A DNA stretch of 64,000 bases. It comes from Lophius americanus (lineage: Eukaryota > Chordata > Actinopteri > Lophiiformes > Lophiidae). The stretch is from contig JBBDHG010000153.1 in assembly GCA_037951165.1 (NCBI GenBank), forward strand, positions 1,304,001 to 1,368,000, in the 5' to 3' direction. Below are positions 34,007 to 44,511 of the stretch, piece by piece. Made by a program: the position numbers and the translations under genes. Position 1 is the first letter of the stretch; each line of letters starts with the position of its first letter. The notes under the pieces were generated by a model that had not been told where the DNA came from, ran no database searches, and worked only from the letters and a program-made list of their open reading frames with translations.

Positions 34007-34560
34007 TGATATTTTGAGGGTCTTGTTCCTGATGGGAACATGGGCCGTGAGATAGAGAGGCGGTTCCGTACGTCAATATCAGTAGTGTGGTTGTTGTATC
34101 GATCCATTGCGGTGAAGAACGAGCTGAGATGCAGTGTTCTTCATTTATCAGTCCATCTATGTTCCAACTCTCACCTACGGTCATGAGCTCTGAGTCGGAC
34201 CGAAACAATGAGGTCAAGCATACGAGCGGCTGAAATGAACCTCCTTTGAGGGGTGGCTGAGCTCAGCCTTAGAGATAAGGTGAGGGTTAGAGTCACTGCT
34301 CCTTCACGCCAAAAGGAGCCAGAGGAGGTGGTTCTGACATCTGTTTGGGAGGCCATCCTTTGGAGGCTTTTTCCGGAACAATATAATGGTGGAGACCCTG
34401 GGGTAGACGCAGAACACGCTGAAGGGACTATATATCTCATCATCATCCCCCAGTGTGAGCTGGAGAAGGATGCTGGTGAGAAGGTGAGCTGGAATTCCCT
34501 TAGCGTGCTGCCACTGCGACCCGACCCCGGGGCTAAGCTGATGAAAACAGATGGATGGAC
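34007..34560 (+). pseudogene. LINE reverse transcriptase 3' end
   Basis: The plus-strand translation in changing frames reads FEGLVPDGNMGREIERRF, YRSIAVKNEL, then LTYGHEL, AAEMNLL, LSLRDKVRVRVTA and a GGDPGVDAEHAEGTI segment. It ends at CTGCCACTGCGACCCGACCC and a GATGGATGGA run. This is the C-terminal part and short 3' tail of a fish non-LTR retrotransposon, whose intact members read TYGHELWVVTER...LSLRDRVRSS...LLPPRPR. Frameshifts and stops show it is dead. Confidence 0.85.
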
Positions 34561-34569
34561 GCCTGGAGC

Positions 34570-35960
34570 AGGACATTATACGTATATATAAGTTCATACG
34601 AGAGGAGGTCCAATTGACTCTGACTTCAAATCTTCATCTTCATCTTTACTTTGCTCCGCTGTCTGAAGTCATGGCAGACTCCTTAAACCTGAAAGTTAGT
34701 TTTGCTAACAGGATGAGGCGCTGAGACTCTGCGTCAAAGTTTGCCGGCTTGATTTGGATTCGGGAAAATAAACCTCTCAACTTTAATAGACGGAATGATT
34801 TGGAATGATGCCAACAATTAAACAACTTGCCCCACGCCGACAGAATCAGCAAAGTGGACGTCCCTCAAGACGCCGCAGAGGTCCGCCGAACGGCCAGTTT
34901 GTTTTTTCTGCTGGTCATTCCCTTCTTCTCCACACAGGCAGAAAAACAAGCTGATATGAAATCCACTTCAATCTCAAACTCATTTCCGACCGAAATATCA
35001 CTTCTCACCCTCTGGTTCACTTCTCACACCCCCTCGGTAGCGTCTCAGTCCGTCTGCCGCTACGCTGTCTGTTCTGTTCCACAGAGATGACCCCGTAATC
35101 ATCGACCCAGCAGCAGATGCAGGCGTACCGGCTGGCATGACGGCATCGCTGCCCAAACAGCTGTGCCACCAGAGGCAGGCGGTCTTCTCAGCAATGATGG
35201 ATGACGCGGTCAAGTTTTGCCCGCCTCGCTCGCCCACTTCACTTCTGGACTCTGGACTTTCACAATAAGACTCGAGCATGTAGCGCACGAACAAAGGGGT
35301 GTTCCAATTTCAAAACAATCAAATGTGTTTCTGAGAATAGTGGTTTTACTCTCCCTTAAATAAGTTGAATCCCAACTTACTCAGAATTTAAAACTTAACT
35401 CACTTAAATAAGCTGAAATCTAAGCTTAAACAATCAGCTGGTCCGAAGAGGGTTCCCCAGAACCTTCACACTTTCATTCGCCGGAGAAACGTCTGCTCAC
35501 ACACATCCACCTGACAAATATCTTCATAAACCCCGGTGCAAACACAGATGTGGAGTTCTTGGTTTTGTCCAGTGCACAGGACCCACAGAGAAAAATTCAC
35601 CTAGACGATCAGGTGACCACGGCACCTTAGTATCCGACCTCCATTGATGATGGCTTTTAATCGTCCTTGAGGCCCAGTTTGACTCAAACAAGGAGTTGAT
35701 TGATCCAACTCAGATCAGCTGGTCTGGGACCCGGAACCTAGAGTTTCCCATCTCAGAGCTCAGAGTCAGACTCAAGGTTTTTGTAAAACCCACGTTCTGG
35801 AATACATGCTGCTTTCTCGACTCATTGTTGTTTTATTTGTATCCCCATTAGTCTCCCTGAGGTTTCTCAGCTCTCACGCAAGAAAGTGTAACAACCAAAC
35901 ACAACACGGTTTCTTCTTTCGGCTCCTTCCTTTTTTTAGGGGCCGACAGATCGTATCGTG
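34570..35960. other. Unassigned intergenic DNA
   Basis: It includes an exon-like open frame at 35086-35268, described under findings. Otherwise there is no recognisable element. TTGAATCCCAACTTACTCAG and similar words near 35360-35420 are a short internal repetition. Confidence 0.5.
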
Positions 35961-35967
35961 ACGCATA

Positions 35968-36176
35968 TTGATTTAGTACAGGTTTTATGTCGGATGCCCC
36001 GTCCGACACAACCCTCCTATTTATCCGGGTTTGGGACCGTACTAGCAGCTCGTAGCACTAAGGACGTTGCCTAAGGGTCCGCACCGGATTTCTGCGTAAC
36101 TCTGTTCTAACTGGTTTTCAAACCCCAGTCAACTGCACCAAAGTCAGCTATGTAACCCACTGAGCTTTTTTTTTAA
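35968..36176 (-). mobile_element. tRNA-derived SINE
   Basis: On the minus strand the head reads AGCTCAGTGGGTTACATAGC, an A-box-like start. About 40 bp later comes GGGGTTTGAAAACCAG, a B-box-like site. The body contains the inverse of GGATGCCCCGTCCGACACAA and ACCCTCCTATTTATCCGGG, sequence shared by many fish genomic repeats. The A and B boxes show its origin from a tRNA gene. It is not itself an intact tRNA. Confidence 0.65.
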
Positions 36177-36659
36177 GCGTGTTATTGTGCCCTGGATGTA
36201 TTCGGCGACGCACTGCACAAGGTTGATCAACGACAGCAACCCTGTAAGATTCACAGAGGGGAGTTGTTTTTTGGCCTTCATGTCTTCATCAAACTGCAGT
36301 CTTTTTCAAGTGGTTGAACAAATTATTTGTGTTGTTTTGCAGTGCCTGCCTGAATCTAAAGCACTCTTTACATACGGCCTGTCCTCGGTTGAAACCACTT
36401 GTGCTGAATCCAGAATACTTCCAAACAACAGATGATGATCCGCTTCAAGGGACAAACTCTTCATTCTCTCCTCCAGGACGAGTCTCCAAAAGTCCAATGT
36501 TCTATGTATTTATTCTATTTTTCTATTTCTTCCTATTATTGATTATTCCACTGCTTATAGTCTTCACTTAACTGTACTTGTGGCATGAAGAGGGGCCCTT
36601 CCCTCATGTTTCTCTTTTCCAGCATCCATAAGGAATGTTATCGCTCCAAAAGTTGATAA

Positions 36660-37035
36660 GATAACATTTTTATAACGCAAAAACTATTTCACGGATTATT
36701 TCCTATTTTATACCCACATAGACCTTAGTGTGAGAAAGAACTGCATTGAATTTGGGAATGGTTTGTTGGTTTGTTTTGTATTTCTGACACTAAGGGGAGC
36801 TTTATCTGCAAAGGTCATTTTTTCACCGTTTGTGCGATTTAGTCAAAAATCGTTTATTTACCCTATATTACTCACTGAGGGGCATTTTTTATTTTTTAAA
36901 TGAGTTCTTTGGAGATAACGTCTTAACCGCTGGTCCGATTTAGTCCTGATTTGGTGCATATGAATCATCTTGAGGAACGATATATTGTACTAATATTTCA
37001 AATTTTACTCTCTAAGGAGAGCCTTTTTAACGATA
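36660..37035 (-). repeat. R1 family copy
   Basis: It runs from AACTATTTCACGGATTATTT through CATAGACCTTAGTGTGAGAA, GACACTAAGGGGAGCTTTAT and CGCTGGTCCGATTTAGTCC to CATATGAATCATCTTGAGGA and a final ACTCTCTAAGGAGAGCC. The terminal 'CCTACGC' module is absent. Confidence 0.8.
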
Positions 37036-37059
37036 AATACTTAATTCCTTCATTCATTA

Positions 37060-37150
37060 GCCGTAACCACTTATCCTGTTCAGGATGGCATTACATTCAC
37101 TCCTACGGGTAATTCAAAGTCACCTATTCACCTGTACTGCACGTTTTTTG
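37060..37150 (+). mobile_element. Diverged fish short interspersed repeat fragment
   Basis: TTAGCCGTAACCACTTATCC, TGTTCAGGATGGCATTACAT joined to TCCTACGGGTAATTCAAAGT, CACC matches the beginning and a later part of the common fish repeat, with the middle deleted. Confidence 0.6.
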
Positions 37151-37484
37151 GCGGAAAATGCAGATTTTTGAAAATAACTTCACGATCATTTAGTTCAGTT
37201 CAATGAGGGGGCTTCTAGCACAACGCAGGAGATTGGGGGCTCAAATTGAAGAAGTGGAAAACTGGTTTATTATGTAAAGGGTTCAGCAGGGTCCACCGTT
37301 GCTGGAGGAGAGGAAACAGGATAGAAGCATTTCTCCATGTGATGAAATATGAACAGAGGCACATTGACCTGACGTGGAGGTGAGATGTTCTCCGGTGGAG
37401 CTGCAGAGAGGGGGAGTGCGGTGCGTATGCGTATATACCTTTCATTTCTCCTGGTCTGTTTGTTGTTATAACTCTTATTCAAAT

Positions 37485-37770
37485 TGCCGGCCTTGCATCA
37501 ATTAGGCAGCGAATCCTAATGGTCGTGTTTCTCCTGCCCTAGCGCACCTTTTGCTCCAAAACCCTGATTCTAGCGGGTTAGAGGACAGGTGGAGAAAAGG
37601 GGGGGTGAAAAGCAAATGTCCTCCCTCTCATCTCCGACTGCATATTTTGTACTCGCATCTTCTGGAAAGCTTGTTTCCCTCCTTCAGAGGCCTATCTGCA
37701 GCAGCTTGTTGCCACAGAGATAAGGACTAATGCTTCCTGGCCCTCTTGAGGGACAGAGCCTGTGATCAGT
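37485..37770. other. Candidate conserved non-coding element
   Basis: Repeat-free sequence with CATCAATTAGGCAGCGAATC, CTAATGGTCGTG and CACAGAGATAAGGACTAATG. The interval is broken by a short G-rich patch at 37600. Conservation is not testable here. Confidence 0.25.
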
Positions 37771-38013
37771 TCCTGGCCACCTGAAGTGGTGCTGCAGTTG
37801 GAACTATACGTCGGACCGGGCCTTTGTGTTCTATGGCTGGAGTTGCGCTTCTGGGAAACGTAAAGCAACTGATTTGCTCTGGAAGTGGTTTTTCTTATCT
37901 GGTGTTCAAAAGCACAGCGTCAGATTATCCACCGATCTGGAAACCACTTGAACATCTACCTGAATTTTGGTACTGATTAGATTTGTTGTTTTCAGATGCG
38001 GAGTCCACCGTCA

Positions 38014-38254
38014 GCCTACGCTGACGTCCCCGACAGTAAGGGTATTTACCCGAAAAGCCCACGATGTCCTGCGTTGTGCCATTAATTCCCCTTAATGAAC
38101 TCCTTAAATCAAATGCAAAGTTTGTTTTTGGAAGAATAGTGTTTTTCGGGAAACAAAACTCTATAATAATAATTCCTAGGCACCCATTTAGGACTAATTT
38201 GGACCAATGGTTAGGAAGCTATGAAGCTATGTATGTAAAACAAGAACCCCCCCA
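38014..38254 (+). repeat. R1 family copy with terminal module
   Basis: GCCTACGCTGACGTCCCCGA, CAGTAAGGGTATTTACCCGA opens the copy. GTGTTTTTCGGGAAACAAAA and GGACTAATTTGGACCAATGG follow, and it runs into the 33-bp tandem array derived from the 'AGTGAGTAAAATAT' phrase of the same family. Confidence 0.8.
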
Positions 38255-38451
38255 GTGAGTAAAATATTATCCACAAGAGTGAAACATGTGAGTAAAATAT
38301 TATCCACAAGAGTGAAACATGTGAGTAAAATATTATCCACAAGAGTGAAACATGTGAGTAAAATATTATCCACAAGAGTGAAACATGTTTCACTCTTCAC
38401 TCAAACATGTTTCACTCAGACCTTTCAAGAGTGAAACATGTTTCACTCTTG
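38255..38451. repeat. 33-bp tandem array (4 copies) plus palindromes
   Basis: GTGAGTAAAATATTATCCAC and AAGAGTGAAACAT repeats at 38255, 38288, 38321 and 38354 with no visible change. The unit equals the R1 phrase 'GTGAGTAAAATAT...AGAGTGAAA'. It is followed by perfect palindromes of 24 bp (38374-38397) and 26 bp (38426-38451), both centred on AAACATGTTT. Confidence 0.93.
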
Positions 38452-38454
38452 TGG

Positions 38455-38985
38455 GTGCATGTTTCTGACCAAACTGTCAGAAAAAGACTCCATGTGGCCC
38501 CGAAGTCCTCTAGTGGGACCAGTGCCACTCTGTGAGAGTCTAGGGAGTTCCTGGAGGATGAACGCGTTGATGCCGTTGACTGGCCCTCAGGTCCCCCCAG
38601 ACCTGAATCCACCTAAGACCTCTGGGACGTCATGTATCGGTGCATCAGACGCCGCCAAGTAGCGCCAAACCCTGTCAGGGGCTCAGTGATGCCCAGATCC
38701 ATGTCTGGGAGGAGATCCCCCGGGACATCAGGCGCTGTCTGATCAGGACAGCGCCTATAAGGTGTAGTCAGGAGTGCAGACAGGCACATGGAGGCCAAAC
38801 ACACGTATGAGACACATGATGAGTTGTGATGAAATTCACTCCAGCTGGACCAGCCTGTGATTTGATTTAAATATTTCACCATCATTTTGGATGTGATTCA
38901 GAAACCAGCCCCTCAAAGGGTTCATGACTTTGGTTCCCGCTAACCGCTCCAGTGTCCCATCCCAACTTCAGCAAAACGTTTCCTC
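38455..38985 (+). mobile_element. Second type of Tc1-like transposon, C-terminal remnant
   Basis: The decayed frame reads around FLEDERVDAVDWPSGP..., then DLWDVMYRCIRRRQVAPNPV, and later fragments corresponding to 'WEEIPQD...RRLIRS'. This order (DWPA-SPDLNPIEHLWD, then IPQ-x-I, then a MRRR block) is the C-terminal third of Tc1/mariner transposases of a subtype different from the SRRP-type fragments elsewhere in this window. The non-coding tail after 38800 (AGTTGTGATGAAATTCACTC) also fits that subtype. Confidence 0.75.
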
Positions 38986-38994
38986 AGTCTTTGT

Positions 38995-39545
38995 GTCGTC
39001 TACAAACCTCCAGCAGAAGAACAAAAATACAGCAAGGTAGACGTTGGTGATCAGAATCGATTGGATCGCCTTATTTAGGAAAATTCTAAGTATCTCTCAA
39101 ATACTCTGGTGTCCTTCATCTGTCTTCATTCTCTCGCGCCTTCCACTTCCACGTTTGCGCCCAGAGCCCCCAAACCTCGCACAGTTTCACCACATAACTT
39201 TTGCCACTACTTCAACTGCCTTTATAATTTCGTCATTTATTTTAAACGGTTATACAAACCAAACATCACCAACATGTGATCATCTGTAGAACATGCCCGG
39301 ACCTTTCATGCAAATCAGTCCATTTGTTTTTTTCCTCCATCTGTCAGACAACACATCATTATGACGTCACACATTGTGAGGTCATGACCTAACGTCACCT
39401 AAATGTAATTGTATCTAAGATATGCCTAAACCTAGCTCTGAGTATAATTGTTCGGAAAAACCATCCATCAGTCTTTCCGTAGTCCTGCTAACAAACAAAC
39501 AAACAAACACTGAGGTAAAAACTTAACCTCCTTGACGGAGGTAAT
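38995..39545 (+). repeat. Copy of the 'CTTGACGGAGGTAAT' fish repeat
   Basis: It ends AACAAACAAACAAACAAACA, CTGAGGTAAAAACTTAACCT, CCTTGACGGAGGTAATAA, the same right terminus as 31830, and shares ATCTCTCAAATACTCTGGTG with 47.91 kb. Confidence 0.65.
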
Positions 39546-39779
39546 AAACACGTTAAGGTTTCCAGATAAACATCGAGAATAATAAGCCAAACCATTTAAT
39601 GACCTCAAAGTGATGCTTATCCCCCCCTGGTAACAGAACTGGGCTGTGAGTGAGGGGTTGTACTTGTGCAGCCGTATTTTTGACCATAACATCGCAACAA
39701 CACTGTCAGAAAGTTGTAACCCGACTCCGACGTGGAATGATTTAATGGAGAACCGGTTTATGGGGTAGATCGATCAGCT

Positions 39780-40090
39780 GCACTCTCTTTGAGCCGGCCT
39801 TAAGAATTCACGGGTCCAATGAACCTCATCTGGCAAAGCTTTTGTTAACGGCACACGCAAAGTGGTTAGTGCCTTATGACTTGGTGAATCCCTCGGTTAT
39901 TTACGACTGAGCTTTGTTTATTAAATGCTAGAGCGTGAAGTTAAGGGCGATCTTAAATTAGTTGCCTGAGAGGAAGGTGTTCGGATGCTGAGCCGTAAAC
40001 AGGTTTGCAATTTATCTCGATGTCAATAATTACGTTTCATACGTGGCGACCCGGGGGTTCTGCTGTGCTCGGAGCCAAACTGGACCATGT
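39780..40090. other. Candidate conserved non-coding element
   Basis: A 300-bp repeat-free island with GAACCTCATCTGGCAAAGCT, TGAGCTTTGTTTATTAAATG, TCTTAAATTAGTTGCC and TCAATAATTACGTTTCATAC. TGTTTATT is a forkhead-type core. It is bounded on the right by a fish repeat. Confidence 0.32.
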
Positions 40091-40109
40091 TGGATCAGAT
40101 TAGATTGGG

Positions 40110-40205
40110 AATCTAATCTGGGTTTAAGGTACAGTTCGTAAAATTTTGTAGCATCTAGCGATGGAAGTTCCAGATTGCAAATTGTTTTATTGAGACGTCA
40201 AAAAG
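40110..40205 (+). repeat. Fragment of 'AAATTTTGTAGCATCTAG' fish repeat
   Basis: AAAATTTTGTAGCATCTAGC, GATGGAAGTTCCAGATTGCA is a phrase I recognise from a widespread fish interspersed repeat (usual form ...TCTAGTGGTGAGGTTGCAGATTGCA). Only this short piece is present. Confidence 0.5.
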
Positions 40206-40329
40206 ATGTCAATCAATTCCCTTAGAAAGATAGATTTAGAAACTGTTTTACGTTTTTTATTCTGTAAAACTACAGGTCAAATCTTACATGTAGGAAGACT
40301 AATGGAGATGGAGAGGAAGTTCAGTCGGA

Positions 40330-40750
40330 AAGACTATCCTCTTCTACACTCTGAGCACAGTTACTGCTCACTCCACTCTATCACCCTCACCTTTTACACA
40401 TGTTCAGTCTCAGTTACCTCATTCACGGGCTGGAGCATCAATTGATATCAGCTGCACTCGTTCAGGTAACCTCATCCATCCCATCACTGTGTCACACCTG
40501 CAAGCTCCGCCCATCACCATCAGCGGCCGTCTCTAAATATGACTCTCTCTCCGTTCATCTAGTTGTTTCATGCTGTTGGTTCACACGTCGCCACCTCCCC
40601 ATCTCCACTTAGTTCTTGCGGATCTATCAGCCTCAGTAAGGTCATCAGCCACCACCACCAGTATCCAGATTCCAAACGGGGTGTTTTCCATGTTACTGCT
40701 CAATCTCCCTGTCTGTTGTAATAAATCACTCAACATTCATTCATTCATAT
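40330..40750 (+). repeat. Interspersed repeat shared with 54.15 kb
   Basis: ATATGACTCTCTCTCCGTTC, ATCTAGTTGTTTCATGCTGT, TGGTTCACACGTCGCC and ATCAGCCACCACCACCAGTA, TCCAGATTCCA align by eye with 54230-54365. It ends at GTAATAAATCACTCAACATT, an AATAAA followed by simple sequence, as expected for a retroposed 3' end. It then passes into the (CT)n array. Confidence 0.6.
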
Positions 40751-40757
40751 ATATATA

Positions 40758-40907
<150 letters not shown>

Positions 40908-40909
40908 AT

Positions 40910-42180
40910 GTAGCATTGTGGTAATATTGTTGTGGTGGCTCTGGTCTTTGCAGGGGGAAGATTAAACAAATCATTTATTACCACTATAAAAAACAACAAA
41001 AATTGAGCTTGAAACTTCACCGTCCAAGAAAGTAAGCATTAAGATATGACTCGTGAAACCGTGGAGAAGTGGATTGGTGAAGTTCGTCAAGTTCACCCAT
41101 GGAAATATACTCGGCGGGCCACAGTTCCATGCACAGTTTTTGAAGAATCGACCCATGATCCCGGACTGAGGTCTTAATGATTGCTTTGACGATAAAGATT
41201 CAAGCCAGGCTCCAGCGAACCTAGCCTTAGTGGTGACAGAAATGGAATGAATGAATAATAGATTTGATCAACTATTTATCAAAACACAAAAAAAGGTTAT
41301 CTAGTATCAACTTAAAAACGCATAAATCCCTCTCTAGAGCTAGCGTTCGGTTTGTCCATTCAGTCGACTGTACAAACACGGGGGCCTCCTTGGAAGTGAG
41401 GCCCTGCTCCTTATGAAGAATATAAAGGGTTATTTTCCAAACTAAGATTAAATATCATAAATTTGAAGCCAATTATACACTGAAAAAAAAACATAGTTTT
41501 CAATATTATATCCCATTTCTTACAAAGAGACGCCCCTAAATTTTCTTTTGTACACATTGTACATTTAACCTCAAATGAAAATACATTTTGTCTTCCACTA
41601 TTATGGAATAAGTAGAATTATCAGACTTCACCACAGTGGGCTGGTTCGTCCTATTACACAAGATGAGATGATACCACTTTCTATACACTGCATCCCGTTT
41701 CCGGAGAATTCCATTAGGCTGCTAAAATGACTTGTCCTCCCGCTGCAAAAGGTGACGTTTATTTCCAGATTCTATCATCGACTGGTTGCTCCGTTACTCA
41801 AATCACACACTCTCTCACACACATGCTCAAGCACAAACCCACGCTGTGTCAAACCCAACCCCATAATTGAAGCCATGTTGAGATGTTACAAGAGGTTCTT
41901 CTGATGACCACATGATGGTAAAGAAGCGGCGTAACGGTCCAAAAACTCTCATGTCTTTTCATTGGTTCACTAAATGAATACTATCTTACTAGACTAATAA
42001 AAGAGTGTTGTTGGCTCAGGGTCAAACTTTAAGTGATGCCGGCCTCCTGACTAAGTCACGGCATGAATTTATGATCCTGGGAACACCTGATTGGTCCGGG
42101 AGAATCCTGAAAAATCCTCGTTTAGACAAAGACTTTGTGTAAACTTGATGAGGCATAACAGGAAGAACAGTAAAAACTGA
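40910..42180. other. Unassigned intergenic DNA
   Basis: A 43-codon frame at 41046-41177 starts MTRETVEKWIGEVRQVHPWK. It faintly resembles the start of a MADF domain of Harbinger/Myb-type proteins, but it is too short to call. A short piece of a common fish repeat sits at 41190-41250. Nothing else is assignable. Confidence 0.45.
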
Positions 42181-42535
42181 TCAAGCATGAGGCTCTGAGC
42201 AACTTTGGAACGATCCAATTTATGATGGCTCCACAACTGGGTCAGAGCATCTCCAGAGCTGCAGGACCTGTTTGGTGCTACAGTGGTCGGTACCCATCAA
42301 AGTGTTGTAAGGAGTTCACCTGTGACAGGTGCCCAAAGCCCATTGGGGTCACGTGGGGAGTGAAGGCGAGTCGGTGAAGTCCAATCCCACATGAGAGCTA
42401 CTGTAAAAGAAGTGGTTCTCATAAAAAAACAAATGTCAGAACACACAGGGCATCCCAGAGCCGGCAAAAAGGGGGACTTACTCAACGACTCAACAGTTGG
42501 TAGGCCGTTTTAATGTTTAGGCTGATCAATTCATA
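42181..42535 (+). mobile_element. Tc1-like transposon remnant with 3' terminus
   Basis: It opens with CAAGCATGAGGCTCTGAGCA, ACTTTGGAACGATCC (start of the transposase, KDLSDFDKG equivalent). It reads PQLGQSISRAAGPVWCYS and continues to a WGVKASR...TRES segment. The coding part is cut and joined to the 3' terminus TAGGCCGTTTTAATGTTTAG, GCTGATCAAT. The middle and C-terminal domains are gone. Confidence 0.8.
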
Positions 42536-42789
42536 TCCACTTCTGCTATCCTGGTGTTGTTTTTCCTCTTCCTCCCCTTTCTTTCTCATGGTTCTGATAG
42601 GCAGACGGGTATATTCATTTAATTTGCCACCTAATGTATTCGGGGGCTTTGGGGCCCCCTTCCAAATTCTGTATCATGAGGCCCGGTTTGCCTGTGGATG
42701 GTACCCCGCTGCACACTTCAGGTCGTCATTAACGCTCATCATCCCTCCTCATCTTGTTAGATCCTGTGATGTGACTCCGTGACGTGTTT

Positions 42790-43090
42790 TTCTGTTCCGT
42801 CGCAGCAATGACCATTACAAGGCTCTTAATGCAATTGTCTTATTATTGCGATCTCCCGATGCATATGCTGACCTCGGACGCGCCCCTACGTATTGTCAAT
42901 ATGCCAGTCATTACGCGTGGAGCCGCTGGAAGGCGGCCCATGACTTTGACGGTGCATCAGAGAGGGTAATGGCGCGGCGATAAACAATGCTGCCTGGAGG
43001 GTATCTGCAGTATTCCGGCGATAGGATCACCGCCGCGCAGCTTATGGGATCATATTCAGCACGCTAAACGGATTAACCTTTTTTCCACTG
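42790..43090. other. Candidate conserved non-coding element
   Basis: A dense island containing GCAATGACCATTACAAGGCT, CTTAATGCAATTGTCTTATT, GCCAGTCATTACGCGTGG, a SOX-type AACAATG at 42983-42989 and CACGCTAAACGGATTAACC. CG dinucleotides are frequent and no repeat signature is visible. Confidence 0.37.
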
Positions 43091-43094
43091 TGAC

Positions 43095-43910
43095 GACATA
43101 TCACCGCGCATCGGCGTATTGCCTGCTTTCGCATCAGTCTCCCGTCACACCACCACCTCTCGCTCGCCATCCTTCCTCTCTTATCTCTCCGGTCGGGCGC
43201 TACCACATACCACGCTCTCTCTTTTTTCCCCCTCCCTCCTCTCCCACACACGGAGAGCGTCACCGTCCTCCGAGGTTTAACATTTCAGACGGGAATGATG
43301 TGACACTCCGGCTGGAGTCCCGGCGGGCCGTCTGCGCAGGAGACTGGCGGGTCAAGGCGGTCAGGGGCGTCGAACTCTCCACAACGCCGCTGCCCTCTCG
43401 GCACCCCTGACAGAGGGGGCTCGTACTGTAGACACATCGCCGTTCACATGAATACCAATGGAGCCTTTTCAGATGGAGTTTCGCGGCACGTCGATGACTC
43501 ATGACTCATAATGAGACTGACGGAGGAGAAAGCTAATGTCGGGGAGAATGTGGTCGCGCGCAAACACGCGGTCGCCGGTGTGGAGCGACTTCATGCATAT
43601 TCACAAAACACACACGCATGGATGTGTGTGTGTGTCACAGCCACTGCGGGCCACTGCAGTGGGCTGGGGTGAGGTAGGGGTTTTTAATTGTTTTATGGGA
43701 GAGTGACAGGAATAGATAAAAGTGACCCCCCCCCCCCACACACACACACACGTTCACATGCCCCCCCTGTGTGAGGCAGTCTATTACAGCGACTGGGGAG
43801 GGCCCTGAGGTTCACATATGGGAAGAAGATAACACATGGCGGCGGCGGTGGAGGGCTGTACAAGCTGCGGCGAGTGCACATGTGTGATGATGGGCGTCGC
43901 ATGTGGCTCT
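43095..43910. other. Unassigned intergenic DNA
   Basis: It contains a CT-rich patch at 43135-43255, a CG-rich segment at 43300-43420, a run of 13 C's at about 43726-43738 and short CA runs. No gene is seen. Confidence 0.5.
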
Positions 43911-43911
<1 letters not shown>

Positions 43912-43959
<48 letters not shown>

Positions 43960-43963
43960 CGCG
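43912..43963. repeat. (GT)n microsatellite
   Basis: About 20 GT units followed by GCGTGCGCGAGCGC. Confidence 0.95.
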
Positions 43964-44089
43964 AGCGCTCAGAGGTGTTAATCCCGTGCTAATCAATGAG
44001 CTGAGGATTCTGGCAGCAGTGTGGATTCATGCACAATTGTGTGTGTTGCTAACCTTCTCTCTCTGACTATCTGTCTCCCTCGCTCTCCC

Positions 44090-44350
44090 ACTGCCCACTC
44101 TGTAAGTGGAGAGGGGAACAATAAAAGGCGTGTGGGAGTAGCAAGGTGAGACTCAGATATGGAATTAAGTATGTGTTATTACTACTGGGACAGGACTGGG
44201 AGCCTGCGGGCCGCCGGCAACCTGTGCTCAATCTCCTGGCTTGCGATGAAATAAAATCGTCTGTGTGCACCACGGTATTGCTTAAATATTTGTGTAAATA
44301 GATTATGAAAAAGTTGAGCAGGAGCCCCGGAGTCATGCTTGTTACAGAGC
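44090..44350. other. Repeat-free intergenic segment, possibly conserved
   Basis: ATGGAATTAAGTATGTGTTA, TTACTACTGGG and GATGAAATAAAATCGTCTGT lie in non-repetitive sequence. This is a weaker candidate than the neighbouring island at 44.5-44.96 kb. Confidence 0.2.
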
Positions 44351-44511
44351 AGAGAAAATGTTTATTCTAGACTATAAATAGATTCTTCTTCGTTGGAGTT
44401 GCTATAAGTAGTTTGGATCAACATTTTCTTCTGCCGGGTGTGAGATATCGAATGACTTTGGTCGAGCTCTAGTCATTTTGGAGGTTTGATGTTTCCCCCT
44501 CTGATGCATGA

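Noticed and set aside
35968..36176. Possible tRNA gene because of A- and B-box-like sequences
   Set aside because: No cloverleaf with a pairing acceptor stem can be formed. The sequence belongs to a dispersed SINE-type repeat.
38211..38393. Possible repeat protein (four identical 11-residue units on the minus strand), and a CRISPR-like array
   Set aside because: The 33-bp units are contiguous with no unique spacers, so it is not CRISPR. The protein repeat is only the translation of a tandem repeat whose period is a multiple of three.
41046..41177. Possible MADF-domain start (MTRETVEKWIGEVRQVHPWK)
   Set aside because: Only 43 codons, with no second half of the domain and no flanking transposon evidence. 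The similarity is within chance.
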